Assembly: GCA_002345845.1 (NCBI GenBank)
Contig: DDWF01000047.1
Span: 1 to 25,253 of the forward strand
Length of the DNA stretch: 25,253 bases
Direction: 5' to 3'
Source: Betaproteobacteria bacterium UBA2293
Lineage (GTDB): Bacteria > Pseudomonadota > Gammaproteobacteria > Burkholderiales > Rhodocyclaceae
A program made the position numbers and the translations under genes. Shown here piece after piece: positions 1 to 9,323 of the stretch (position 1 is the first letter of the stretch; each line of letters begins with the position of its first letter). The notes under the pieces were generated by a model, which was not told the origin of the DNA, did not search any database, and was given only the letters and a program-made list of their open reading frames with translations.

Positions 1-498
<498 letters not shown>

Positions 499-553
499 TC
501 GGGTAGTCGCCATTCGACCGGGCGTCGTTCCTCGCGCCCAGTTGCGTCTTCGC

Positions 554-591
554 CTTGGGCGGTGTGGTTATCTGCACCGCCCAAGTTGTTT
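554..591 (+). terminator. Rho-independent terminator after ilvC
   Basis: An 11-bp perfect stem (554-564 with 575-585, CTTGGGCGGTG/CACCGCCCAAG) closes a 10-base loop and is followed by TTGTTT. It lies 55 bases after the ilvC stop. The T-tract is interrupted by one G, so some read-through into pssA-leuA is plausible. Confidence 0.8.
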
Positions 592-638
592 GAGGGATGG
601 GTGTATCCTTGCACCGTTCTGGATGAATCCTTAAGCCA

Positions 639-1391
639 ATGACCGAACTCAAGCCCCGTAAGTCTCTGTTCAATCCGGAAGTGAAGCGGCGCGGCATTTA
701 TATCCTGCCCAACCTGTTCACGACAGCGGCGCTGTTCGCTGGCTTCTTCGCCATCGTCCAGGCAATGCAGGGCGATTTCGAACGGGCGGCAATGGCCATC
801 TTCATCGCCATGGTGCTCGACGGACTGGACGGCCGCGTGGCCCGCCTGACCAATACCCAGTCGGCCTTCGGTGCCGAATACGACTCGCTGTCCGACATGG
901 TCAGCTTCGGCGCGGCGCCGGCGCTGGTGATGTACGAATGGGCGCTGCGCGACCTTGGTCGGCTCGGCTGGATAGCCGCCTTCATCTACTGTGCTGGCGC
1001 TGCCCTGCGTCTGGCGCGCTTCAACACGACGCTGGAAGTCATGGACAAGCGCTTCTTCCAGGGCCTGCCGTCGCCGGCTGCGGCGGCGCTGGTCGCCGGC
1101 CTGGTCTGGGTGATGATCGTCGCCGAAGTGCCGGGTAGCGATGTCCGCTGGCTGGCTTGCGGGCTGACCATCTTTGCCGGCATCACCATGGTTTCCAATA
1201 TCCGCTATTACAGTTTCAAGGACATCAACCTGAAGAAGAGCGTGCCGTTCTTCGTGATTGCCGCGATTGCGCTCGGTTTTGCGCTGGTCGCCTACAGTCC
1301 GGAGATTGCGCTGTTCGCCTTCTTCGTCGTCTATGGCCTGTCCGGCTACGTGCTGGCGGCCATCGGCCTGGCCAAGCGTCGGGCCGCGTGA
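639..1391 (+). CDS. pssA: CDP-diacylglycerol-serine O-phosphatidyltransferase (phosphatidylserine synthase)
   Basis: The product is an integral inner-membrane enzyme of 250 residues that joins serine to CDP-diacylglycerol, the first committed step to phosphatidylethanolamine. The CDP-alcohol phosphatidyltransferase signature is complete: D64-G65-x2-A68-R69-x8-G78-x3-D82-x3-D86, preceded by D61. Several hydrophobic segments follow (about 105-125, 135-160, 165-180, 195-215 and 220-245), as in the membrane-embedded type II enzyme of Bacillus and many proteobacteria rather than the soluble E. coli PssA. ATG 639 begins just before the conserved KRRGIYILPNLFT stretch. No strong ribosome binding site precedes it. 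leuA follows after 16 bases, so the two are probably cotranscribed. Confidence 0.93.
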   Translation: MTELKPRKSLFNPEVKRRGIYILPNLFTTAALFAGFFAIVQAMQGDFERAAMAIFIAMVLDGLDGRVARLTNTQSAFGAEYDSLSDMVSFGAAPALVMYEWALRDLGRLGWIAAFIYCAGAALRLARFNTTLEVMDKRFFQGLPSPAAAALVAGLVWVMIVAEVPGSDVRWLACGLTIFAGITMVSNIRYYSFKDINLKKSVPFFVIAAIALGFALVAYSPEIALFAFFVVYGLSGYVLAAIGLAKRRAA

Positions 1392-1407
1392 GCATTCGGA
1401 GCAGTAA

Positions 1408-2952
1408 ATGAGCAAACAGCATCTCGTCATTTTTGATACCACCCTGCGCGACGGTGAACAGAGTCCGGGCGCTTCGATGACCAAGGAAGAGAAGATCCGC
1501 GTCGCCCGGCAGCTCGAGAAGATGCGCGTCGACGTCATTGAGGCTGGTTTCGCGGCGGCATCGCCGGGGGATTTCGATGCCATCCAGGCGATTGCCCAGG
1601 TGATCAAGGAGTCGACGGTGTGTTCGCTGGCGCGGGCCAACGAAAACGATATCCGCCGTTCCGGCGAGGCGATCAAGCCGGCCACTTCGGGTCGCATTCA
1701 TACCTTCATCGCCACTTCGCCGATCCACATGGAAAAGAAGCTGCGCATGACGCCCGATCAGGTTGTCGAGCAGGCGGTCAAATCCATCGGCTGGGCGCGT
1801 GAGTACACCGACGATATCGAGTTTTCCGCCGAGGATGCCGGGCGTTCGGACATCGATTTTCTTTGCCGCATTTTTGACGCGGTGATCAAGGCCGGGGCGA
1901 CGACGATCAACGTGCCTGACACCGTCGGCTACAACATTCCCGCGCAATACGCGGCAACGCTGCAACAACTGATCGAACGCGTGCCCAATGCCGACAAGGT
2001 GGTGTGGTCGGTGCATTGCCACAACGACCTCGGACTGGCCGTCGCCAATTCGCTGGCGGCGGTGCTGGCGGGCGCCCGGCAGGTCGAATGCACGATCAAC
2101 GGTCTTGGTGAACGGGCCGGCAATGCCGCACTGGAGGAAATTGTCATGGCCGTGCGTACGCGCGCCGACGTCTTTCCGGTCGAGACGCGCATCGACACCA
2201 CGCAGATCGTGCCCGCCTCCAAGCTGGTGTCGCAGATCACCGGTTATCCGGTGCAGCCGAACAAGGCCGTGGTTGGCGCCAATGCCTTCGCCCACGAGTC
2301 CGGCATCCATCAGGACGGCGTGCTGAAACATCGTGAAACCTACGAAATCATGCGCGCCCAGGATGTTGGCTGGTCGCAGAACAAACTGGTGCTCGGCAAG
2401 CATTCCGGGCGCAATGCCTTCAAGAGCCGGCTGCAGGAACTCGGCATCGAGCTGGCGAGCGATGAAACGCTGAATGCCGCCTTCGCCCGCTTCAAGGATC
2501 TGGCTGACAAGAAGCACGAGATTTTCGACGAAGACCTGCATGCGCTGGTCTCCGAGGAGGTGGTTGAGCCCGAGCACGAGCATTACAAACTCGTTTATTC
2601 ACACGTCTGCTCGGAAACCGGTGAGATGCCGCAGGCCACCGTGATCCTCAATGTCGGTGGCGTTGAGCACAAGGCGCAGGCCGAGGGCGGCGGTCCGGTC
2701 GATGCCACCTTCAAGGCCATCGAGCGCATTGCCGGAAGCGATGCCGAACTGATGCTTTATTCGGTCAATGCCATCACCACCGGCACCGATGCCCAGGGTG
2801 AGGTGACGACGCGGCTGGCCAAGGCCGGGCGCATCGTCAATGGCAATGGCGCCGACACCGATATCGTCATCGCTTCGGCGCGCTCCTATCTGAACGCACT
2901 GAACAAGCTGCATTCGACGCTGGACAAGGTGCGCGCCCAGGGCGACATCTGA
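1408..2952 (+). CDS. leuA: 2-isopropylmalate synthase
   Basis: This enzyme condenses acetyl-CoA with 2-oxoisovalerate, the first committed step of leucine synthesis. At 514 residues it has the usual length of the bacterial LeuA type. The N-terminal TIM barrel starts with [16 protein letters not shown] (family signature, with the metal-binding Asp and catalytic Arg). It contains [20 protein letters not shown] (metal-binding HxH) and the second signature [19 protein letters not shown]. The part after about residue 390 is the LeuA dimerisation and leucine-feedback domain. GGAG just before ATG 1408 supports the start. It sits 16 bases after pssA and ends in a strong terminator. No leader peptide or attenuator fits in the pssA-leuA gap, so any leucine control at RNA level must lie upstream. 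Confidence 0.97.
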   Translation: MSKQHLVIFDTTLRDGEQSPGASMTKEEKIRVARQLEKMRVDVIEAGFAAASPGDFDAIQAIAQVIKESTVCSLARANENDIRRSGEAIKPATSGRIHTFIATSPIHMEKKLRMTPDQVVEQAVKSIGWAREYTDDIEFSAEDAGRSDIDFLCRIFDAVIKAGATTINVPDTVGYNIPAQYAATLQQLIERVPNADKVVWSVHCHNDLGLAVANSLAAVLAGARQVECTINGLGERAGNAALEEIVMAVRTRADVFPVETRIDTTQIVPASKLVSQITGYPVQPNKAVVGANAFAHESGIHQDGVLKHRETYEIMRAQDVGWSQNKLVLGKHSGRNAFKSRLQELGIELASDETLNAAFARFKDLADKKHEIFDEDLHALVSEEVVEPEHEHYKLVYSHVCSETGEMPQATVILNVGGVEHKAQAEGGGPVDATFKAIERIAGSDAELMLYSVNAITTGTDAQGEVTTRLAKAGRIVNGNGADTDIVIASARSYLNALNKLHSTLDKVRAQGDI

Positions 2953-2977
2953 TCGCCCTGTCGTTGTCCAGGCCGCC

Positions 2978-3945
<968 letters not shown>

Positions 3946-3947
3946 CT

Positions 3948-3953
3948 ATTATA
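3948..3953 (-). promoter_or_regulatory. -10 box (TATAAT) for wrbA
   Basis: A perfect TATAAT on the minus strand ends 8 bases before the wrbA start codon. With normal spacing, transcription would begin near 3941, about two bases before the ATG. No good -35 hexamer is seen 16-18 bases upstream, where the sequence is already yihY coding. Confidence 0.55.
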
Positions 3954-3960
3954 CGGGCCC

Positions 3961-4794
3961 ATGCTGACTCGCTCCCGCTATCGTCGCAACCGCCGGCCGG
4001 CCGCCGCGGCCGGCGGCATCCTGCGTCGCTTTCTGCACGAGAACATGTTGCAGACCAGCGCCGCCCTTGCCTTCACCACCTTGCTGGCGCTAGTGCCGCT
4101 GGTTGCCGTGGTGTTGGCGGTGGCCGAGATGATCCCTTATTTCGACCTGCTCCTGGGCCGGCTGACGGGGATGCTGCGGGAGACGCTGTTGCCGACAGGT
4201 GCCGCTCGCACCATCGCCGGCGGGATCGGGCGCTTTTCCACGCGCGCCCAGCAGTTGACGGTCGTCGGTCTGGTTCTCCTTGCTGTTACGGCTTTCCTGC
4301 TCTTGCAGACCATCGAGCGTGCCTTCAATCACCTGTGGCAGGTTGAGCCACGCCCTTTCATTTCCCGCCTGGGGCTTTACGCCTTCGTGATGATTGTCTG
4401 GCCATTCCTGCTGGGGGCGGTGGCCGTGGCCAGCTCTTTCGCGCTCAGTGCTTCGCTGGGGCTGCTCGATGACTTGACCTGGGCGCGCAGCCTGTTGCCG
4501 CACGCGCTTTCATCCCTGTTGCTGGGGGTGTTCTTTGCCTTTCTCTACTACGCGGTGCCCAATGCCAGGGTGAGTAGCAGGGCTGCCTTGTTCGGTGGTG
4601 CCTTTGCCAGTCTGGCCATTGCTGCCATGCAGCGCCTGTTTGAATTGTTTCTGGCGACTTCGGGTATCTTCCGCAGTATTTACGGGGCTTTCGCCGCCAT
4701 TCCAATCTTTCTCGTCTGGCTCCATCTGTCGTGGGCCATTGTGTTGTTTGGTGGTCTGCTGGCGGCTAAGCTGAATCGTCCGGGGCAAGGCTGA
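3961..4794 (+). CDS. yihY: YihY family inner membrane protein
   Basis: The product is a 277-residue polytopic membrane protein of the YihY/BrkB (virulence factor BrkB) family, formerly mis-called ribonuclease BN; its molecular role is unsettled. The hallmark stretch after a basic N-terminus is NMLQTSAALAFTTLLALVPLVAVVLAV. Six hydrophobic segments follow, with SIYGAFAAIPIFLVWLHLSWAIVLFGGLLAA near the end, which is strongly conserved in the family. ATG 3961 gives the usual length. An in-frame ATG at 3907 would add 18 residues and lie inside divergent wrbA. Neither has a strong ribosome binding site. The last 29 bases overlap the convergent 504-residue gene. Confidence 0.88.
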   Translation: MLTRSRYRRNRRPAAAAGGILRRFLHENMLQTSAALAFTTLLALVPLVAVVLAVAEMIPYFDLLLGRLTGMLRETLLPTGAARTIAGGIGRFSTRAQQLTVVGLVLLAVTAFLLLQTIERAFNHLWQVEPRPFISRLGLYAFVMIVWPFLLGAVAVASSFALSASLGLLDDLTWARSLLPHALSSLLLGVFFAFLYYAVPNARVSSRAALFGGAFASLAIAAMQRLFELFLATSGIFRSIYGAFAAIPIFLVWLHLSWAIVLFGGLLAAKLNRPGQG

Positions 4795-6280
4795 ACAATT
4801 CAATGCTGCTGGTCTGTTCGTCCAGTTGTTCGGTGCGTACTTCACGTACCAGCAGATTGCCCGATTCGATCAGCAACAACAGTTTTTCCTGCTTGTCCGG
4901 AAGATTTCCCGAGGCGACGAGCAGCGATTCGAGCGGCCTGAGTGGTGGTGTTTGCGGCAGGATCAGGGCATTCAGGTGATGGCCGGACAGTTCGAAAGGC
5001 TGGGCAATTTTCGCGGCGAGGGCGCGGGCGGCGATCATCTGCAGACCGATTTCGACATGCTCGGGATTTTCGGAGATGGCCCAACGGACAATGCAGATGT
5101 GCCAGGGGCCATTGCTGGCTTCGCTCTCGCCGATCGCCTGCAGGGCAACCACTTCGCCAATGCGCAGGTCATCCGTGCTGCCGATGACGTGCATCAGGGC
5201 GTAGCCATCCGGGCTTTCATTGGTGACCATCCACTCGCTGAGACGCACGGGAGCGGCGGGATTCTTCAGCAAGTGCCAGAGATTGTTCAGGCCAAGACAG
5301 AGATTGGCGCGATAGGACTGCCGCCGTCGGTTAAAGCGCCGTTTTGTCGGTTTGCCCCAGAGCTTGGCCAGGCGCAGGAGAACGCCCTGTCCGGCACGGG
5401 TGCCGGCAAAACTGGGCAGATCGAGTGCTTGCGGAGCAACGCCGCGAACCAGTTCGCCGTGTTTCCGTTGGGCATCGGCGGCGATCGCTGCACAGGAAAA
5501 ATACAACGGCGTGGTATCGGCTGCCGGCACGCGGCGAATCAGTGCATGTGCAGGGAAATCGCTGTCGAGATCAATCCAGAATACGGCAGTAGCATCGGCG
5601 GGAGGGGCATCGTACAGCTCAATCCGGATCGGGCTGCATTCAATGAAGGCGCTGATGAATTCCAGTTCGCTGGCCGAGAAAGAGGCGGGCTGGGCGATGG
5701 CGGCCAGCAGTATGTCGGTATAGGCGCGCTGCACGCCAGCGCCGCCGCGCGGCCCGGGAAAGTTTTCCAGGCCGAGTCGACGAGCGGTGCGGAAGGCGGC
5801 GTGCAATTGCTGCCATAGACCGATGCGGGTTGGCGAGGCGAGCAGATGATTGATGCGAATCTGCCAGGCGATTCCCTGCAGTGCACGCAACAGCGAAGCA
5901 TGGGGCGCCCGTAGGGCGTTGCCGCCCTCGGGGTCGAACAGTTCGGCAAGTGAGTTGAAGTAATCCTGGGTCAGCGTTTCCAGCAAGTCGATCAGGACCC
6001 GGACACGCTGCCGGATCTTCCGCGAAACGGGCAGCGAAATCTGCTGAAAGCCAGGTAGTTCAGCCATGATGACCCGCTCGGCGTGGGCGTGCAGAAGGTC
6101 GAGCAACTTGATGCGCTGCGAGATGGGTAGCGGCGTATCGCGCAATTTGAGCAACTGCCGATAAAGCTGGTCGGCATCCTCGCTACCCTGGCGGTCGTGC
6201 GCCTTGGCCAGCCATTCGAGGATGCTCCTGATGCTGGCTTCCGTTGCTGGAGTTGGGGTGGGGGTGATTTCATCGCTCAT
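4766..6280 (-). CDS. Uncharacterised 504-residue protein with a PilZ-like C-terminal motif
   Basis: I do not recognise this protein as a named family. It has no signal peptide or membrane segment, so it is probably cytoplasmic. Residues 1-190 are mostly helical (Leu/Arg/Gln-rich, for example QRIKLLDLLHAHAERVIMAELPGF). Residues 190-310 look mixed alpha/beta. Around 315-410 the sequence has R320-x3-R324 followed 30 residues later by N354-x-S356-x2-G359, in the form RxxxR...(D/N)xSxxG that defines c-di-GMP binding in PilZ domains. Strand-like segments (EVVALQAIG, WHICIVRWAI, VEIGLQMIAA) follow, as in a PilZ barrel. A tail of about 95 residues completes it. It stands alone on its strand and its 3' end overlaps yihY by 29 bases. 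The receptor role is inferred. No strong ribosome binding site precedes ATG 6280. Confidence 0.75.
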   Translation of the reverse strand: MSDEITPTPTPATEASIRSILEWLAKAHDRQGSEDADQLYRQLLKLRDTPLPISQRIKLLDLLHAHAERVIMAELPGFQQISLPVSRKIRQRVRVLIDLLETLTQDYFNSLAELFDPEGGNALRAPHASLLRALQGIAWQIRINHLLASPTRIGLWQQLHAAFRTARRLGLENFPGPRGGAGVQRAYTDILLAAIAQPASFSASELEFISAFIECSPIRIELYDAPPADATAVFWIDLDSDFPAHALIRRVPAADTTPLYFSCAAIAADAQRKHGELVRGVAPQALDLPSFAGTRAGQGVLLRLAKLWGKPTKRRFNRRRQSYRANLCLGLNNLWHLLKNPAAPVRLSEWMVTNESPDGYALMHVIGSTDDLRIGEVVALQAIGESEASNGPWHICIVRWAISENPEHVEIGLQMIAARALAAKIAQPFELSGHHLNALILPQTPPLRPLESLLVASGNLPDKQEKLLLLIESGNLLVREVRTEQLDEQTSSIELFSLAPDDSA

Positions 6281-6399
6281 GGAAGCAGCAGCATAGCAAA
6301 AAAAATCTTGTAACCATGCGCCTGCTTGGATCGCCGTCTGCCTCCTCGCGCTCGGGAAAGGAGAATCCGTGGGTGCCTTTTCGGCTTGGCCTCAGTGGC

Positions 6400-6427
6400 T
6401 TGTTTTTCCTTGTTAAAGCGCTATAAT
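6400..6427 (+). promoter_or_regulatory. Promoter of the rpsP operon
   Basis: TATAAT at 6422-6427 is preceded by TTGTTT at 6400-6405 with a 16-base spacer. Transcription would start near 6434, directly before a T6 run, giving a leader of about 28 bases with AGGAAAG at 6448-6454 as ribosome binding site. The rest of the gap (6281-6399) shows only an A8 tract at 6298-6305 and nothing else I can name. Confidence 0.75.
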
Positions 6428-6461
6428 CCCGGGTCTTTTTTCCAGCTAGGAAAGTAATCCC

Positions 6462-6716
6462 ATGGTTGTTATTCGTCTTGCCCGTGGTGGCGCCAAGAAG
6501 CGCCCGTTCTACAACCTCGTAGTCACCGATTCCCGCAATCGTCGCGATGGTCGTTTCGTCGAGCGTATCGGCTTCTACAACCCGGTCGCTTCCGGCAATG
6601 CCGAAATGCTGCGCATTTCCGTCGATCGCCTAGCCTACTGGCAGAGCAATGGTGCGCAACTGTCGCCGACCGTCGCCCGTCTGGTCAAGCAGAGCGCCGC
6701 TCAGCAGGCAGCCTAA
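6462..6716 (+). CDS. rpsP: 30S ribosomal protein S16
   Basis: The product is an 84-residue small-subunit protein that binds 16S rRNA and helps assemble the 30S body. The family start [41 protein letters not shown] is unmistakable, and the length is normal. It is the first gene of the classic rpsP-rimM-trmD-rplS operon, with its own promoter and an AGGAAAG ribosome binding site 7 bases before ATG. rimM follows after 9 bases. Confidence 0.98.
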   Translation: MVVIRLARGGAKKRPFYNLVVTDSRNRRDGRFVERIGFYNPVASGNAEMLRISVDRLAYWQSNGAQLSPTVARLVKQSAAQQAA

Positions 6717-6725
6717 GTTTTCCCC

Positions 6726-7238
6726 TTGTCCGGCAACGATATCGTCGTACTGGGGCGGCTGGCCGACCCCTACGGGATTCAGGGCTGGCTGAGGTTGCAT
6801 CCTTTTGGCGATGATCCGCTGGCCTGGGCGAAAATGCCCGTCTGGTGGGTTGCTCGCGAAGGCGAGGCGTGGCGTGAGTGCAAGTTGATTGGCTTGAAGC
6901 CGCATGGCAACGGCGTGGTCGTTCTGCTTGATGGCATTGGCGACCGCACGGCGGCGGAAGCGGCAAAAGGGCTATTGGTCGGTGCGCCGCGCAATGCCTT
7001 GCCGAAGGTCGACAAGGACGAGTTTTACTGGGCCGACCTGATTGGTCTGAATGTCGTCAATACGGCTGACGAGTGCTTGGGCAAGGTGACCGGTCTGATC
7101 GAAACCGGTGCTAACGCCGTCCTGCGTGTCGTTGCTGATGACGAAACCGAGCGTCTCCTGCCATTTGTTGCGGCAGTGGTGCTAACGGTCGACAAAGAGG
7201 CTAATTTGATCCGCGTGGAGTGGGGCAGCGACTGGTGA
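6726..7238 (+). CDS. rimM: Ribosome maturation factor RimM
   Basis: RimM binds S19 and assists maturation of the 30S head and processing of 16S rRNA. The 170-residue product has the N-terminal RimM barrel ([25 protein letters not shown]) and a C-terminal PRC barrel (about 95-170, beginning [15 protein letters not shown]), the usual two-domain form. The start is TTG at 6726. An in-frame stop (the rpsP TAA) lies 9 bases upstream and the next ATG would remove the first 36 residues including the family signature, so TTG is the only sensible start. It has no strong Shine-Dalgarno sequence, so coupling to rpsP translation is likely. Its stop overlaps the trmD start. Confidence 0.96.
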   Translation: MSGNDIVVLGRLADPYGIQGWLRLHPFGDDPLAWAKMPVWWVAREGEAWRECKLIGLKPHGNGVVVLLDGIGDRTAAEAAKGLLVGAPRNALPKVDKDEFYWADLIGLNVVNTADECLGKVTGLIETGANAVLRVVADDETERLLPFVAAVVLTVDKEANLIRVEWGSDW

Positions 7239-7999
7239 TCCGGTTCGACTGCGTGACCATCTTCCCGGAGATGTTCGCCGCCGTGACGCACAGTGGTATC
7301 ACCCGTCGGGCGCTGGAAGAACAGCGCTGGGTCTGGCAGGGCTGGAATCCGCGGGATTTCGCCGAGAATGCCTGGCGGCGGGTGGATGATCGCCCCTTTG
7401 GTGGCGGGCCAGGCATGCTGATGCAGCCGGGGCCCCTGGAGAAGGCGATTGCGGCAGCCAAGGCGCAGCAGCATGAGGCGGGGCTGGCGAAGAGCCGGGT
7501 CATCTACCTCTCGCCGCAAGGCGTGCCGCTGACGCATGAGCGGGTGATGCAGCTGGCGACTGGCGAGGAAGGTCTGATCCTTCTCTGCGGTCGCTATGAA
7601 GGAATTGACGAGCGTTTGATCGAGCGCTGTGTCGATGAGGAAATTTCGATCGGGGATTTCGTGCTCTCCGGTGGCGAATTGCCGGCGATGGTGTTGATTG
7701 ACGCTGTCGTCCGCCAGTTGCCGGGAGTGCTCGGTGATGCCGCTTCAGCGGTGGAAGATTCGTTTGTCGGTGGTTTGCTGGACTGTCCGCACTACACGCG
7801 GCCCGAAATTTACGAGGGCGCGCAGGTGCCGGAAGTGTTGATGTCCGGTGATCACAAAAGAATTCGTCGCTGGCGGCTTAAACAGTCGCTGGCGCGAACC
7901 CGGAAGCGCCGGCCGGATTTGCTGGCGCACCGCGTGTTGAGCGCGGAAGAAACGCAACTACTCACGGAGATTTCCGGAGAGGAGCAATGCGGTGAGTAA
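7235..7999 (+). CDS. trmD: tRNA (guanine-N1)-methyltransferase
   Basis: TrmD methylates G37 next to the anticodon of several tRNAs using S-adenosylmethionine and prevents +1 frameshifting. The SPOUT-fold hallmarks are present: [19 protein letters not shown] at the start, VIYLSPQG, the trefoil-knot stretch [49 protein letters not shown], and the C-terminal domain with [23 protein letters not shown] place the start at GTG 7235, which overlaps the rimM stop (GTGA) and gives 254 residues, the usual length. GTG 7220 would add five residues and overlap rimM further. A GGAG sits 14 bases before GTG 7235. Third gene of the operon. Confidence 0.96.
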   Translation: MIRFDCVTIFPEMFAAVTHSGITRRALEEQRWVWQGWNPRDFAENAWRRVDDRPFGGGPGMLMQPGPLEKAIAAAKAQQHEAGLAKSRVIYLSPQGVPLTHERVMQLATGEEGLILLCGRYEGIDERLIERCVDEEISIGDFVLSGGELPAMVLIDAVVRQLPGVLGDAASAVEDSFVGGLLDCPHYTRPEIYEGAQVPEVLMSGDHKRIRRWRLKQSLARTRKRRPDLLAHRVLSAEETQLLTEISGEEQCGE

Positions 8000-8024
8000 G
8001 TGTTTATAAATTAGAGGATCTCAC

Positions 8025-8396
8025 ATGAACCTGATTGAACAGCTGGAAAATGAAGAAATTGCCCGCCTGGGCAAGACCATCCCCGAATTCGCCCCGGGCG
8101 ACACCGTCGTCGTTCAGGTGAAGGTCAAGGAAGGCAACCGCGAGCGTCTGCAGGCTTACGAAGGCGTCGTCATCGCCAAGCGTAACCGCGGTCTGAACTC
8201 CGGCTTCACCGTGCGCAAGATTTCTTCCGGCGAAGGTGTCGAGCGTACCTTCCAGACCTATTCCCCGCTGGTCGCTTCGATCGAAGTCAAGCGTCGTGGT
8301 GACGTTCGTCGCGCCAAGCTGTACTACCTGCGCGAGCGTTCGGGCAAGTCTGCACGGATCAAGGAAAAGCTGCCGGCCAAGAAGGCTTCTGCCTAA
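8025..8396 (+). CDS. rplS: 50S ribosomal protein L19
   Basis: The product is a 123-residue large-subunit protein at the 30S-50S interface. [67 protein letters not shown] and the following [42 protein letters not shown] are diagnostic. It is slightly longer than the E. coli protein because of an alanine/lysine tail. AGAGGA before ATG 8025 supports the start. It is the last gene of the operon and is followed by a textbook terminator. Confidence 0.98.
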   Translation: MNLIEQLENEEIARLGKTIPEFAPGDTVVVQVKVKEGNRERLQAYEGVVIAKRNRGLNSGFTVRKISSGEGVERTFQTYSPLVASIEVKRRGDVRRAKLYYLRERSGKSARIKEKLPAKKASA

Positions 8397-8414
8397 GCGG
8401 CTGCCAGCAAAAAG

Positions 8415-8439
8415 AAAAAGGGGCTTCGGCCCCTTTTTT
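8415..8439 (+). terminator. Rho-independent terminator of the rpsP-rplS operon
   Basis: GGGGC-TTCG-GCCCC (8420-8433) has a UUCG tetraloop, flanked by A5 upstream and T6 downstream, so it can work in both directions. Confidence 0.93.
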
Positions 8440-8467
8440 GCGCCCGGAACTTTCGTCTTCCGGATAC

Positions 8468-8495
8468 AAAAAAAGGAGCCGCTGGCTCCTTTTTT
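8468..8495 (-). terminator. Rho-independent terminator of the xseB-ispA-dxs-folE2 operon
   Basis: A GGAGCC/GGCTCC stem (8475-8480 with 8484-8489) has a 3-base loop and is flanked by A7 and T6 runs that extend the pairing. Read on the minus strand it ends in T7, 15 bases after the folE2 stop. It is symmetric and may also back up the rplS terminator. Confidence 0.9.
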
Positions 8496-8509
8496 CGCTG
8501 GCCTGACGA

Positions 8510-9307
8510 TCAGGATTTTTTCTTGTCCTTCTCGATCAAGGCGTAGGCCGAGTGGTTGTGGATCGACTCGAAGTTTTCCGATTCGACCACGTAGGCATCA
8601 ATGCGGCCTTCGGCGTTGAGGCGGGCGGCGACATCGCGGACCATGTCTTCGACGAACTTGGGGTTGTCGTAGGCGCGCTCGGTGACGTATTTCTCGTCCG
8701 GGCGCTTCAACAGGCCGAACAGCTCACAGGAGGCTTCCTGCTCGACCAATTGGACGATTTCCTCGATCCAGACGAAATCATTGGTGCGTGCCGTGACCGT
8801 GACGTGGGAGCGCTGGTTGTGGGCGCCGCGTTCGGAAATCTTTTTCGAGCAGGGGCACAGGCTGGTCACCGGGACGACGACCTTGACCGAGGTGGCGATC
8901 TCGCCGTGGCAGATGTCGCCGATGAAGGTGACGTCGTAGTCCATCAGGCTCTGCACGCCGGAAACCGGAGCCGTCTTGTTGATGAAGTACGGGAAATTCA
9001 TCTCGATATGGCCGGTCTCGGCTTCCAGCTTGAGCACCATGTCGCGCAGCATGGTCGGGAAATTCTCGACCGAGATCTCCCGTTCGTGGCTGTTCAGGAT
9101 CTCCACGAAGCGCGACATGTGGGTGCCCTTGAAGTTGTGCGGCAGGCTCACGTACATGTTGAACATGGCGATCGTGTGCTGGATGCCGGCCGACTTGTCC
9201 TGGACGCGGATCGGATGGCGGATCGACTTGATGCCGACCTTGTTGATGGCAATGTGGCGTGTGTCGGCCGAGTTCTGGACGTCGGGGATGGTGCTGTTGG
9301 TTGTCAT
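8510..9307 (-). CDS. folE2: GTP cyclohydrolase FolE2 (type IB)
   Basis: FolE2 converts GTP to 7,8-dihydroneopterin triphosphate, the entry step of folate (and queuosine) synthesis, and differs from the zinc-dependent FolE in metal use. The 265-residue product carries the family block [27 protein letters not shown], with the metal/active-site Cys at 151 and a second Cys at 153, and the conserved C-terminal [20 protein letters not shown]. Normal length. It is the last gene of the minus-strand operon, 16 bases after dxs. FolE2 is often zinc-starvation controlled elsewhere; I see no Zur-like operator here, so it is probably expressed constitutively with the isoprenoid genes. Confidence 0.96.
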   Translation of the reverse strand: MTTNSTIPDVQNSADTRHIAINKVGIKSIRHPIRVQDKSAGIQHTIAMFNMYVSLPHNFKGTHMSRFVEILNSHEREISVENFPTMLRDMVLKLEAETGHIEMNFPYFINKTAPVSGVQSLMDYDVTFIGDICHGEIATSVKVVVPVTSLCPCSKKISERGAHNQRSHVTVTARTNDFVWIEEIVQLVEQEASCELFGLLKRPDEKYVTERAYDNPKFVEDMVRDVAARLNAEGRIDAYVVESENFESIHNHSAYALIEKDKKKS

Positions 9308-9323
9308 TGGCTGTTCTATCGGG

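Noticed and set aside
586..609. TTGTTT...TATCCT as a pssA promoter
   Set aside because: The spacer is only 12 bases and the T-rich hexamer is the tail of the ilvC terminator.
1391..1407. Leucine attenuator or leader peptide before leuA
   Set aside because: Only 16 bases separate pssA and leuA, too few for any leader.
1225..2583. 452-codon minus-strand open frame opposite leuA
   Set aside because: leuA is complete and diagnostic on the plus strand. The antisense frame shows no motif.
6281..6399. Possible promoter of the PilZ-like gene around the A8 tract (TTACAA...TATGCT on the minus strand)
   Set aside because: The spacer is about 12 bases and the -10 match is weak. Only the homopolymer is certain.
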